In this document: positions 1-12,276 of the stretch, piece by piece
How positions within the stretch are numbered: the stretch's first letter is position 1
Layout of the letters: the number at the start of each line of letters is the position of its first letter
Assembly: GCA_033002965.1 (NCBI GenBank)
Contig: JAURVB010002728.1
Span: 1-64,000 of the forward strand
Length of the DNA stretch: 64,000 nucleotides
Source: Piper betle
Lineage: Eukaryota > Streptophyta > Magnoliopsida > Piperales > Piperaceae
Reading direction: 5' to 3'
Position numbers and translations under genes: made by a program
The notes under the pieces: generated by a model
The model's input: the letters and a program-made list of their open reading frames with translations, nothing else
The model's database searches: none
Told to the model about the DNA's origin: nothing

Positions 1-1926
1 ATAATATATTGTTAGTACCTTTGAAACCACAGCCAAACATGAAGCAAGATTGAACTCTCTGAATATTTGTGTTTGAGGAACTCAAAGGTGGAGTTGTCAG
101 GATCCCTCGGGAATGAAACGGTCCGCACACCATTCCAGAGCCCACTATCGACCACACTGCCCGCTCGCGTAGCACGGTAGTCGGATTTCCTCATTCAATC
201 TCTCACAAAAACACGAAAACTATACATATATATAGGTCTGGGTTGGGATTTATACAATAGGCCCGAAGGCAACGTGAGCTGGATCTGAAGTTCGAAAACA
301 AACTCGAGGATCTCATCCTCGAGGGTTATTAATCCGGAAAATTGTTAGTTAAATGGCCCGAGTTAAGTGGGATCCGATAAAACGCCACTTAACTCGTCCT
401 GCACATGATAAATCAAATACACAATAGAGTAGCGTAAATCAGAGAACGAGTCCTAAACGGACCTGGTAGAAGCTCCAAACAGGTCCACGCGCCTAGGCGG
501 CGAGCTCCTACACCGTACCTACACAATCAAGCTAAAAACTAACGCCCGCATGATGAATCACACATCCTATAGCATGCACACATAATCAACACAATCACTC
601 ATCAATCAACACACATCAACCTATATCAATTCTAGCAAGCCTACTTAGGCTAATTTGCATTAGATCATGATCATTACCTAGTTACCCTAATTTGTTTCTT
701 AGCTCCATTTTTAACACCACTCAATCAAGCAATTTCATATTTTATCCTTAATCAAATCTACATTTATATATATTATTATAACATACAATTCACCAATCCT
801 AGTATGCAATTCTAATAATCAATACTTCCAAATAATTAAGCTAAAATAAATTACACTCGCATGTCGTCGGAAAATACGGGCGACATTAAGGTTTCGTTTC
901 AGTGTTTGAAATCGTATTCGGCACCTAGCGAGCGTCCCGGGGTCCGATCAAATTGACGGGTGCGTCGACAGATGATCCGGCGAATTTCCCATGAACCACC
1001 TTTTCCGGCGTTTGGCGGTTTCTAGGCAGAGTGTCGGTGGTTTCCGGTGACTTGATCGGGAAATCGGGGGGTCTATCGTCACCAGCTCGACGCAGCTGGT
1101 CAACATTGGTGGTCGTCAGCATGGTGCTTAGCGCGACGGCCGTCGCAGCGGTGGTGCTCACGGCTCGGTCGCGGCCGACCTCGACGACGCTCAAGATGGT
1201 GGGGAAATGTCGCGACGGCGCAGAGGGTGGTCGTCGTGGTCAACGGCGACGGAGCGGCCCAGACGGCGGCGAATTGGTGAGGAGACGCCGCCGCAAGTGG
1301 GCACATTCCGGCATCATGGCGGCGAGACCGCGTGCCCGGTGGGTCGTGGCAGCACACGCGCGACTCACATCGTGCGGGGCGGCGCTGATACGACCGTCGG
1401 CGGCGGCGACGGCGCAACCGAGCACGAGCGGCGCACGATGGGTTTGGGTGAAGAAGGGTCAGGAGGAGAAAAATACCCTCAATGGCAGTTTAGATAATAA
1501 GTATTGACACGATTCCTACCAAGTCAAAATAATAACTAGTTCGTAATAAATTGCAACTAGAAAAATATGGAAAAATTCCATGAAATAAAACAAACACAAC
1601 AACATCCAAATGGCATGCTCTATAACTAATAACTCACCCGAATATAATCCCATGCGCCCTAATGCGTTATTTGGCTTAAAACTATTTCTACGATCAAACA
1701 TATAAAACGAAAAATACTGCATACTTCATATATTCTGATAACTCATATCTCACCATCTTCTCGACATTATCATCATATATTCAGGTACACCTAACTCTTA
1801 TCGCTCATAACTTCACGGCTGGCCTCGACTCAAGCACGCGGTTCATGAAACTGACTCGACTCGAACCAACGGTTGAACTGACTGGTTCGGTAACATAAAA
1901 CCCCGACTCGAGTCACGGGTTTTACA
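1..1926 (+). mobile_element. LTR copy A (Del/Tekay-like), 5' truncated by window edge
   Basis: This is the 3' two thirds of a long terminal repeat also present at 5.7-8.6, 26.5-29.5 and 47.0-50.0 kb, all in the same orientation. Shared blocks include the GGATCCCTCGGGAATG segment near 100, a TATA-like stretch near 222-232 followed by a segment containing ATAGGCCCGAAGGC, the block containing CGAGTCCTAAACGGACC near 450, and the GC-rich segment at 900-1450. It ends GGGTTTTACA at 1926. No tRNA-Met primer-binding site follows, and no gag or pol lies downstream, so it is a solo LTR or the 3' LTR of an element outside the window. Open frames at 925-1507 lie in the GC-rich part of the LTR and are not genes. 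Assignment to Del/Tekay Ty3-gypsy elements is inferred from LTR length and the TGTAACACCC start of the complete copies. Confidence 0.8.
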
Positions 1927-2889
1927 GCCTTGGCCTCCCTCCACCCCCACCCCTTAAGACTCGGCATTCGCTCAGCCACCGCCCAGTGTGCCTTAGCCTC
2001 CCTCCAGCGTCGCCCCTCCCTTCGCCTCCCTAGTATATTATTTTGAAAATTTTCAATGCTTTGCCGACACCTTTGCATTTTTTTTTGAAAATTTCCATGC
2101 TTGCCTTTTCTGTGATATTATTTAACAAAGAAGATGAATTGTTTTGAGTTAGGTTCTCACATCATGGTTGTTGCATTGGCTCTCACTTCAATTTTTGAAT
2201 TCAGATGTTGTTTGTGGTACAAATTCTATGCTCGTGCAAATTTGGTGTTTGTTCTAATTTATGCTTGCGTAGTTGTTGAGAATTTGTGCTCATTTCTTTT
2301 GAAATTTAGTTGCCGTTTGCATGTTACAAATCGTATGTTGTGCAAATTTTTTGTTTGTTGTAGGGTATGATTTTTGTTTGTCTTTGGCATTGTTGATGGT
2401 TGATTACTATAATTTATGATCTCAGTTATCATGTCTGTGAGGCGCTTACTTTCATTTGAACACAAGGGTTGTGTCCGGAACAAATTCGACATTTTACACA
2501 TTGGGTATTTGTTCTAGTTGATAATTTTGGCTCATCATTGGCTCACTGATGATTGTTTAATTCAATTAATTTGCTCACATCGTTGGCTTGTCATTTTGGT
2601 GCTCACTTTGATTTGAAATGAGCTGTTGTTTTTGCTATACATTCTATATTGTGCAAAATTGCTTGTTCTAATATGATTTTGAATTTAGCTAATGTTTCTG
2701 GTACAAATTCTATATTGTGCAGATTTGTTGTTTGTTCTAATATATGATTGGACGTTGCCACCGGCCTACTTGATGTTTGTTTAATTTCATTTATGATCTC
2801 ATGCTATCCTGTCGTTTTGGCACTCACTAAGATTTTGAATTTAGTTGTTACTGTATTTTTTATCAGCTGCCAGATTTGTTATAGGGAAG
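1927..2889. other. Leader region of decayed hAT element
   Basis: No gene seen. A pyrimidine- and GC-rich stretch (1927-2040) is followed by T-rich, intron-like sequence that leads into the BED-finger remnant at 2890. It could hold the 5' exon and first intron of the former transposon gene, but no coding frame can be followed. Confidence 0.4.
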
Positions 2890-5310
2890 ATGGATATTGG
2901 TTGGGAATATGGCACACCAATTGACGCATCCAAGAAGTAAGTAACCTGTAACTTTTGTAAAAAAATCATAAGTGGAGGGGTATATTGCTTCAAGCAATAT
3001 ATTGCTGGAATCAAAGGAAATGTTGCTACTTGTAAAAGTTCTTGAAGCATATATACAAAAAATAAAAGACTATTTCACAAGTGTGGAAAAAGCCAAAAAA
3101 GAAAAATAAAAGATTAGAGAAGAAATAGGGTCATATGGTTTGAGTGAGTCAGATATGGAGGTAATTGAAGTTCAGGAGCAAATTAAAAAGATGTTAAGTG
3201 CTCTAAGTCTACTAGGAAGAGGAAGATATCTTTTGTTGAAAGTGAGAAGAAGAGTACATCAAAGCAAATGAGAATTTCTATGGCAATAGAAAAGAAAGCA
3301 AAAGAGCAATTGCACACAGCCATTGCTCGATTCTTCTATCATTATGTCATTCCTTTCCATATTGTAGAGTCACCTTATTTTCATAAAATGATTGATGTGG
3401 CAGGTTGATACGGTGATCAATAGATCAAACCTCTGGGAATAGGTTCTTTATCAGGTAAACTTCTTACAGATAAGAGACCACATTTATTTTGGACTCTGTG
3501 TGCTGCCCATTGTATAAACTTGATGCTTAAAGACTTTGTAAAAATCAAGAAAGTTGGAATATGCATTACGAATGCACAAAAAGTCACAAAACTAATATAC
3601 AACCACTCATGGTTGTTGGCTCTTATGAGAAATAATTTCATAAATGAGCATGAATTGTGAGCCAGGGGCTACTCTGATTTGCTACTCACTTTTTGACGCT
3701 GGCTAGTTTTCTAGAATATAAGCAGGTATTAAAAAAGATGTTTGTCTCTAAAATATATTCATCATCGAATTTTGCAAAATATGAGGATGGAATAACAGCT
3801 AAAAATATTGTCTTAAGTGCAAATTTTGGAAGAAGATGGAATTTGTGTATAAAACAAGTGAGTCACTTGTTCGATTTTTTAGATTAGTAGATAGTGATGA
3901 AAGACCTTCAATGCCATTTATTTATGATAAAATACAAAAGACTATAGAAAAAATAAAAGTGGTACATGACATGAAAGTAGAACGACACAAGTTATTTGTT
4001 GATATCATTACTAATAGATGGGCAAATCAATTTTATCATCCTAACTTCATGCTGCAGCATATATACTTAATCCTCAAACTTGTTATCGCCCTGAATCTAC
4101 CATTGTATGTTCTCATTTGACTTACGTACCTTTATGACTTTTTAATAATTTTATATTTTTTGTGTTTGACTTTGAATAATTTTGTAGCCAATTGTGGTAT
4201 ATCATGCATTCAATGATGTTATATGTCGTTTGGAACTCTATGAAGTAGCTCGATCTATGACATCTTTGCAAGTCAAGATACTATTATTTTTAATTTTTAT
4301 ATATAAATATTTATGTATAACCAAATATGATTACTTATTTTGTTTTAATATTTTTTAGTGGTCTGATTTTGTATCTGCAAAAGGAGATTTTAGACATTCT
4401 CTTGCAATTATCAATAGGAAAGTCCTTCATCTAGATAAAATCCACTTTTATCCACATTTCATTTTTTAGCAAGCTTATAAGTAAATCAATTTGTCAAATG
4501 TAGCATCATGGTGGGAGCAACATGGTATAAGCTGCCCTGAACTACAAAAGATAGCTCTATTAGAATACTTAGTCAAGCTTCATCATCATCGGGTTGTGAA
4601 CGTAATTGGAATACTTTGATCAAGTACATACAAAAAATCAACTTGCAAGAAGAGAGTAAATAATCTTGAATATATTCATTACAACATGCAGTGTAAAAGA
4701 AAAAGAGTTGAGATGGAGGGATAAATATGATGCAGTTAGGGAACATTTGAGTCTAGAAGACTCATTAGATGAGTGGGTTAGAGAACGGGATAACTAATCA
4801 CCATCGGTAAGTTTAAATAAAGGTTACATCACATTTATGATTTTATGTATGAATTTTTTAGAATTAAAATAAATAGGGTATGATTTTTCTATGTAGGATG
4901 ATTTCTTTGGTACCAATGTTGACAAGAGTGATGATGAAGATGAAGAGACCTTTGTAGCAAATCAAAGTGGCAGCACATTGAAAACTACAACAAATGAAGC
5001 AACAACCAATGCCAATATGTCAAACAATGCAATTACAATTGGATTGTGTTCTACTATGTCTGATGGTTTTTTTTGCCTCCTCTTCCTGTTGGACTTAATG
5101 TTGATATTGGTGTATCTATTGACTCACAACAAAATTTGTCTGATGCCTCCTGTACGTGAGGGACTTCATATGAGTCGGAGTTCTATGCCTCCTTTTACGC
5201 AGGGTCTCGTATTGATGCGGGTGAGAGCTCTACTCTTTCCATTGGTGATTGTGATTCAAACTTCGAAGATGCTTCAGATAAGGAATTGGATGATTTAGTA
5301 TTAACCATGT
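2890..5310 (+). mobile_element. Degenerate hAT transposase (BED finger, DUF659-like core, hAT C-terminal domain)
   Basis: Translated pieces match the plant hAT transposase family in order. At 2890 a frame opens MDIGWEYGTPIDASKK, hits a TAA at 2938-2940, then continues with a BED-type CxxC (VTCNFC). At 3470-3650 the frame reads KRPHLFWTLCAAHCINLML, typical of the DUF659/core region. 3693-4120 continues the core in two overlapping frames, including RPSMPFIYDKIQKTIEKI and a NRW motif. At about 4500-4640 the C-terminal dimerisation region appears as WWEQHG and, after a frameshift, GCERNWNTLI. An acidic tail follows at 4900-5300. Several stops and frameshifts make it non-functional. Terminal inverted repeats and target duplication were not resolved, so the limits are approximate. 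Confidence 0.8.
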
Positions 5311-5690
5311 AACATTGTGCTAAACCTTGATTTTGTGGACTTGTATTAATGACTTGTTGTTATCATTTGATAGAGTACAAATGATGATATATCAAACGAT
5401 ACACTTATGAAATTGTAGTCTTGTGATGATAAATAGTGATGATCTTTTGTACTTGTATTAAACTATAAACTTGTGTATTTGTATTGAGACATTATGTAAT
5501 TATGTATTTAATTTATTTATGTTATGAGTTGTCAAATTTTTTTATATGAGCGATTTAGACCAATTCGGGCTGACTCAACTGAACCGATTCCTGATCGTTT
5601 AGATCGATTCGATTTGATTCTCCCTCGAAAACCGATTCTGATTCTGATCTCGATTTTTGCAACCAATCAATCAAGTATAAAATAAGCCAA
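5311..5690. other. AT-rich tail between hAT remnant and LTR B
   Basis: No gene seen. T-rich sequence, followed at 5550-5660 by a GATTCGAT/GATTCTGAT-rich stretch that probably belongs to the end of the hAT element or to the lost 5' part of LTR B. Confidence 0.3.
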
Positions 5691-8572
5691 ACAAACAAAA
5701 GTTTAAAGAAAATATTTATTTTTAAAACAAAAATGATAAAATTTCCCTTAAAAGTGCAATAGGGATCACCATGTCAACAACAATAAATATATATTTATAA
5801 CAATAAAAGTAAAAAATACAGTCAAAAGACAGGAAATTCACATTCTAGTTGTCATTACTCCCTTCATCTTCTAAGCTGAGTCTAAACTCCATTGCTCACC
5901 CCATTTATTTCCATTCTCAATTTCATTCACATGCAAAATATTTATATCAATTTACAAAATAGCATTCAAAGTTTATCAGTCATACAATTCAACACTCATC
6001 ATCATCAACTATACTCGGGAAGTACATGTGTGTGTAATTTAATTGTTGCTCCTTCGCAGACCTACCAACATTCATTCCTCGCAGTTTTCACTTACATAGA
6101 TAATAAAAAGACATCAATAACTAGTATTACCGGTGTAGAAATAACTAATAACAAACTGACACAGGCGAGTTGACCCTCATGTTGAATAAAAACCCCATTA
6201 TTCTTCCTCATAGAAACTCTCATAAGGGCAATAGCTAGGAGTCGTCGACCTCATGCGACACCGTCCCCTTTCTATCTCATCTCATTCATTGGTCACTTTA
6301 AACTATCCATTGCGCAGGGAAATCATTCTCTGTTGTTTCAGCCTAGCTACATACTCTGTATCACTCCTAGCCTTGAGTATAGAGGTGAGTACTCTCAGGT
6401 ATACACTTTCAGTACTCTTTGAAATAACAAGTCTAGATATGTGCTGCATAGCAATACCTATAAACCTCTACACTTCTCCGAGTTTGAAGAACTCAAAGGT
6501 GGAGTTATTAGGATCCCTTGGGAATATAATGAACACTCACACCCACTTTGACGAACACACGCTCTATTTCAAGACACGGCTATCGATTTTCCCTCATCTC
6601 TTCTCTTACTAAAAACTTGAAAAACTACATGTATATAGGCCTGGGTAGGGATTTATATAATAGGCCCGAAGGCATCATGATTTGGATCTGAGTTTTTAAA
6701 ATAAACTCAATGGATCTTATCCTCGAGGGTTATTAATCCAAAAATTTCATACGATTAGACGACACGTGTGGAGTTGGATACAATAAATCTACCACTCGAC
6801 ACATTCGCTAACCTGTTAAAACAAAACATGACAGAGTATTGGGATCCCTCGGGAATGGAACGAACGCTCATGCCCACTTTGACGAACACATGCCCTATTT
6901 CAAGACACGGTCGTCGATTTTCCCTCATCTCTTCTCTTACTGAAAACTTGAAAAACTACATGTATATAGGCCTCGGTAAGGATTTATATAATAGGCCCGA
7001 AGGCATCATGATTTGGATATGAATTTTTGAAAACAAACTCGATGAATCTTATCCTTGAGGGTTATTAATCCGAAAATTTCATACGATTAAATGGCACGTG
7101 TGGAGTTGGATACAATAAATCTACCACTTGACACATTCACTTACCTATTAAAACAAAGCATGACAGAGTATAGAAGTCAAACCAAAAGCGAGTCCTAAAC
7201 GGACTGGTAGAAGCTCAAATCTTTTCCACGTGTCTAGGCGGCGAGCCCCTACTCCGTACCTACACATCAAACTAAAACCTAATGTGTGCTTATGACACAT
7301 TCACACATCCTATAGCATACACACACATTAATACACACTCACATCAATCATATATCAATCCATATAAGATTTCCTACACTACGGTGCATTAAATTCATTA
7401 CTTACTTAATTTACCTAATTAGTTCCTTAGCATTCATTTTAGTACACTTCAATCAATCAATTCATACTTTTATTTACAATAAAATTTTTTAACACATTAA
7501 TTCATCAATCCTAACATGTTGTGCTAATAATTATCACCTTTAAAATTAAATCAGAGTTAACTATACCTCTCGTCATCAACAATCAGCGACAACTATGGTT
7601 TGTCGCGCGCCTTGAGACTCAAATTTGGCACTCGACGGCATCCAAAGTTCGATCGAGTTCAACTTGATGAATTCGGTGGAAGATCCAGTGAATTTCAGCG
7701 AATCCAATTTTCCTGAGGTTTCTGGCAATTTTGGCAGTTTCCGGCGGTTTTCTTCTGGCTTTTTGGCAATTTTTCAACGACTTTTCCAGCAAGGCGATCA
7801 GGGCTATGGGTCGGTGCCAGCTCAGTGAGCACAATTCAATGGTGGTGATGGTGAGGATGGCAACAGCGGCAATGAGGAGTCGGCCAGGATCGGTCGGCTT
7901 AATCGATCGGCCCTTGATCGGCTTCGACGGCAGCACTAGGTATAGGGAAAAGGCTGGTTAGGTCGAGGAGGAGGCGTCGACGGCATGACAATTGCGGAGC
8001 TTGCACAGTGTCAGGGCGTGGTGGAGGTCAGGCGGCGGGCAGGGATGCTTGAGGAGGCAAGGCGGTCGGTAGCATCGATCGGCGGCGGTGCGGCAGCCGG
8101 AGGGGGTTGTCAACGATGAGGGTAGAGGCGGCGTCAAGGGTTTGGAGAGGAAAAGGCTGGGGAGAGTTCTCGGGGCAATCTCGTAAATAAAAATTGATTT
8201 GAGTCAAAAATAACTCGTAATAAATCCTTAAAAAATCTATAAAATAGGAGAAAATCTCATAAAATACAATACACACTATAACATTACAATGACATATTCT
8301 ATAACTAATAACGCACTCAAACTACTCTATAACGCGTCATAATACATTATTTAGCTTAAAAATAATTCTACAATCATATACATAAAAAACTACATATTGT
8401 CATATATTCTGATAACTCATTTTTCATCGTTTTTTGATGTTTTCATAGTATACTCAAGTACACCTGACCCTCATCGGCTACCCTGTATTCAGTACATGGT
8501 TCATTAAATTAACTCGAGTAGAACCAACTGGTTCGGTAATGTAAAACTCTGACTCGAGTCACGAGTTTTACA
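5690..8572 (+). mobile_element. LTR copy B, 5' truncated, with internal 331-bp tandem duplication
   Basis: Same LTR family as copies A, C and D. It lacks the TGTAACACCC start and begins in the region matching TCTCCCCTAAAAGTGCAA of copy D. It carries the GGATCCC block, the ATAGGCCCGAAGGC block (twice), the AGTCCTAAACGG block near 7190 and the GC-rich block at 7560-8180, and ends AGTTTTACA at 8572. It is visibly more diverged and more AT-rich than copies C and D. The frames at 7619-7961 are part of the LTR GC block, not genes. Confidence 0.75.
6511..7172 (+). repeat. 331-bp tandem duplication inside LTR B
   Basis: The segment starting GGATCCC at 6511 and ending at 6841 is repeated immediately from 6842 to about 7172. 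Both units contain the ATAGGCCCGAAGGCATCATG stretch, the CCTCATCTCTTCTCTTACT stretch and the GACACGTGTGGA / GGCACGTGTGGA stretch, and both end near GACAGAGTAT. The other LTR copies have this segment once. Confidence 0.8.
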
Positions 8573-11500
8573 ATAAATTTATGGGCTTATAAATACTTAT
8601 TTAGTTTAAATTTTTTTATCATTACTATTTATTATTATAAACATCTTAAAACATATATTTTTTAAATTAGAATACCAAAAAAATTGATATATTCAATTTA
8701 AATATGTAATATTGTGTCAAATTGCAAATTTTAATAATACCAACTTCTTTTAGGACTACATATTTTTAACTCTATAGATCCTTAAATACCCACTTAATTT
8801 AAGATTTTTATTTTATTTAATCATTATTATCACTATAAACAAATTTTATCCGAATGAAAAATCCCAAAAAATTGATAAATTTTATTTAAATATTTAAGAT
8901 CATACTCAAAATAAAACTTTTTACTTATTAATACTTATACTGAAATAAGATTTCTACTTATTTTAACATGATATCTTTTGAGTGACTTTATTACATGGGA
9001 TTTAATATTATTATTTTAGTGCATATATTTTATTTTATAATATTATTTTATTTTACAAAATAATTATTTTTATTTTAATTAATTTTATTATTTTATGTAG
9101 CACTCTCACATCACCCATTAACTGATTGCAAATCTGTCATGTCTATCACTTAATAATTTTTTTGTAATGATGATAATTTAAAAAGTGATTAAGTGATTTT
9201 ATTTAAAATGAGAGGGCGTAAGTGATGAGTGGACTTGGTCAAAGGGGGTTACATGATAATTTGAGCAATTTGTAGGGGTTTAAGTGATGTTTGCTCTTTT
9301 ATTAATTAATATTGTATTCGTAGTACAACTGCTATTGAAATCACTTTAAGATTTGTTATAACCAATTTCACCATTGTGTAGCCAATGATCAATAGCAAAT
9401 AATCAATTACCAACTCAATGCGGAATTGATCTTTATCAGAACTATTAAGAGGGGCCAGCATGGGCTTCCTCGAGGTTGAACATTGAGCCCGGCAACTTTT
9501 CCTAAAAGAACTAGGAGCCCCTTCAAAAACATAGGACAGTTGGACTTGAAAGGAACGATTGATGTTCATGTTCTTGGCTAAGACTTGAGAGGTATATACG
9601 AGCATATTTTGTGAAAACTAGTACTCCAGAGGTGGATCGATGGATGCAAGCTTACCTTGCCCAGCTAATTCTCACCATAAGTAACAAAGGGAATCAACTA
9701 TGGAGCATGTTTTGCAAAAATTTGATTAACATGTAGGAAGCTACTTGTTGATGTTCTTGAGCAAAAATATAAACAATGCTATAGCCATTGACAGTATTTT
9801 TCAACCTCAGAAATATTGAACCTTTTTACTCCTACCACAACATCACTTTGTATCATTCTTAGTTTGGTTGTCATCCTTCCTTTTGATCACTGGCTTGTAT
9901 TGGAGTAAAATCCCCTCGCCTTCGGCCGGAAATTATGCTCCTTGATGGCCAACCATTAAAAAGTTTATACATTCATTAAATTTGATTTTTAATTATCTCA
10001 TAATTATCCTTCAAGCTAGCATAATTTGGTGTTTGGCCTTTGGAGCTGGCCAGTGCATTAGTAATGGCATGTTTAATTTCACAGCTTAATCAGGTTTTTG
10101 TGGTGATTAATTAATTAAATAGATTTGAACAAGGTACTCAAATCACACCAGGGCCCAGTAGTAGATGAGTATACTGTTGAAAAGGTATTCGACGGTTTTT
10201 TTTGTTTTTACACAATATTATTGGTGCTAGTGCAGCATGGAAACAGAAGCTGTTATATGTGGAAGAAACTGAAAAGAGAAGACAGACCATATGAATTTTT
10301 AGGATATATGCTAGGAAACCCATGCATATTGTGTTATAGAATACAACAAGTCATTTTATAATTAGAACTTTATAAGCTTCACTGGGAATCCTATAATTTT
10401 TATATTGTGCGACGATCATTCTTCATTATACTACTTGGAAATGGGGTGGCAAAAGACAGAAGCACTCACTTAACTACTAGCAGACGTTCTAGCAACATTT
10501 GTTGTTGTCTAGTTCCTTCAAGTCCCCACCCTTTCTCCCTACTTTCTATATATATCATATGGTAAAGATAAAGGTGGTGTAATGAAAATAGCGTCATGCA
10601 TGTGGATAGCATACTTAATCGAAGACAATAATTCCAACGACTTGTTCAGTATTATGTATGAGTTTTTTCCTTCAATTATACATATATTCATATATACATA
10701 ATTTATATGAGTTTTTTCTTTCATATTAGCCTGGACACTTCATATTACCCTGGAGTTTGCTCCCAGTAATATAGTCATCCCTACCCTCTCACGTCAATCC
10801 CACGAGCCTCTTATCTATTCTCATTCGATCATGGCGGGGAAACAAGTCAAAATGATGTCATTAATGTATATATATGCTTATATACATAATATACATATAT
10901 TACGACTGGTTACCATAGTTAATAACTACGTAGTCACTAATACAGTTGCTGAATGGTTACTAAAATTGTTAAAATATTTTGCAATCACTCTTGCTATCTT
11001 TAACCGGTTACATGTTTTATTTGTTTCAAGCCAGTTGCAAATTGGTTTTGAATTTGTTACAGGAAAGTCTGGTTGTAAAATTGAGATTGCTGAATACCAT
11101 CTTTTTACGGGTGGGGTGTGTGGCGTTTAACGAGGGCGGATGTACATATTTATACAGGTCAGCTCTTTCAGCTTTCTCCTGACTTTTACTTTCACTTTGA
11201 AAGAATGCTTGGTTTATCTTTTTCTTCCATGGTCTCAAAAGACTAGAAAGATCAAAGAAATAAAGCACCTCATTCACTAGGTTTGCTTGCAAATTGGGCC
11301 ACTGTCACCATCAAATTTGCGCATCATACCAAAACACTACCAAATTTCTTCCTTTCTTTGTAGCTTGTATGTATTGATTTGTTCAATTTGGATTATTAAA
11401 AAAATCAATGGTCGCGTTGGCAAAGCTAGGCCAAATAAGTTATAAAAAGGTAATAATTTCGTTGGCCGACACAAATCAAGTCATGTCTTTGTCTAGCCCA

Positions 11501-11680
11501 GGCCCACTTGCGCTGACTAGCAAGGGAAAGATGGCTTCATGGGCCCAATTTGCTTTTTTCTGGACTGGCCTAAAATGACATCCACGCGACACTTCTTCAC
11601 TTGAGAAAAAACGATAGATAGATACAAAAACCAATTTGCTTTTTATACTCGTGGAGACTGCTTTTTAGAGTTTGGTAACC
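8573..11680. other. Intergenic, AT-rich; no gene recognised
   Basis: Very AT-rich from 8573 to 9100. 9100-9300 contains AAGTGATTAAGTGAT and TGAGTGGACTTGGTCAA phrases that recur in related form at 56.82-56.9 kb, suggesting an old dispersed repeat. A 99-codon frame on the minus strand at 9306-9605 and the frames at 10125-10361, 10831-11130 and 11026-11292 resemble no family I know and show no splice or promoter context. The stretch ends upstream of the threefold repeat before the GALS-like gene. Confidence 0.5.
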
Positions 11681-12066
11681 ATCAAGAAATATATATTCAA
11701 TACAAAAATTAAATGAATGAATGAAATAACAATTGAAAGATCACCGTATGTTAACCCAAGAAGGTAACATTTTTTTTCCGTTAGAGATCAAGAAATATAT
11801 ATTATAGATATATTTATACATATATATATATATAATACAAAAATCAAATTAATGAATGAACTAATAATTAAAAGATCACCGTATGTTAACCCAAATATAT
11901 ATATATATATAACAAGAAATAAAGGAATATATACAAAAACATTTTTTCCCTTAGAAATCAAGAAATATATATATATATATATATATTCAATACAAAAATC
12001 ATATAAACGAATGAAATACTTATCGAACGATCACCGTATGTTAACCAAAAAAGATAACATTTTTTT
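11681..12066 (+). repeat. Threefold direct repeat with (TA)n tracts upstream of the GALS-like gene
   Basis: Three related units begin ATCAAGAAATATATAT at 11681, 11787 and 11957. Each contains an ATACAAAAAT(T/C)A word, an AATGAA run and the phrase GATCACCGTATGTTAAC, the first two near 11740 and 11874; the third is near 12030 in the variant CGATCACCGTATGTTAACC. Units are spaced about 106 and 170 bp, the difference coming from TA expansion. The array ends roughly 210 bp before the ATG of the GALS-like gene, so it may lie in its promoter. Confidence 0.7.
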
Positions 12067-12276
12067 CCTTACAGAAGGAACAGTTTTTCTTGTAAACCTG
12101 CGGAACAGTTGAGTCTCTCCCATAAATCAACTCATCCTAGTTTAACTCATCTTAATTTCACACACACTAGGCGTAGATCCAGATATGCATAATATGATAT
12201 TATTATACCCCTTTTCTACATTCTCATCTCTATTCACCTATTTAGCCTTTTTGATTTTCGTCTTCTCCGGCCGGTC

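Noticed and set aside
1927..5690. Copies A and B as the two LTRs of one retroelement
   Set aside because: The interval holds a hAT remnant and no gag, pol or primer-binding site, and copy B lacks its 5' end and is more diverged.
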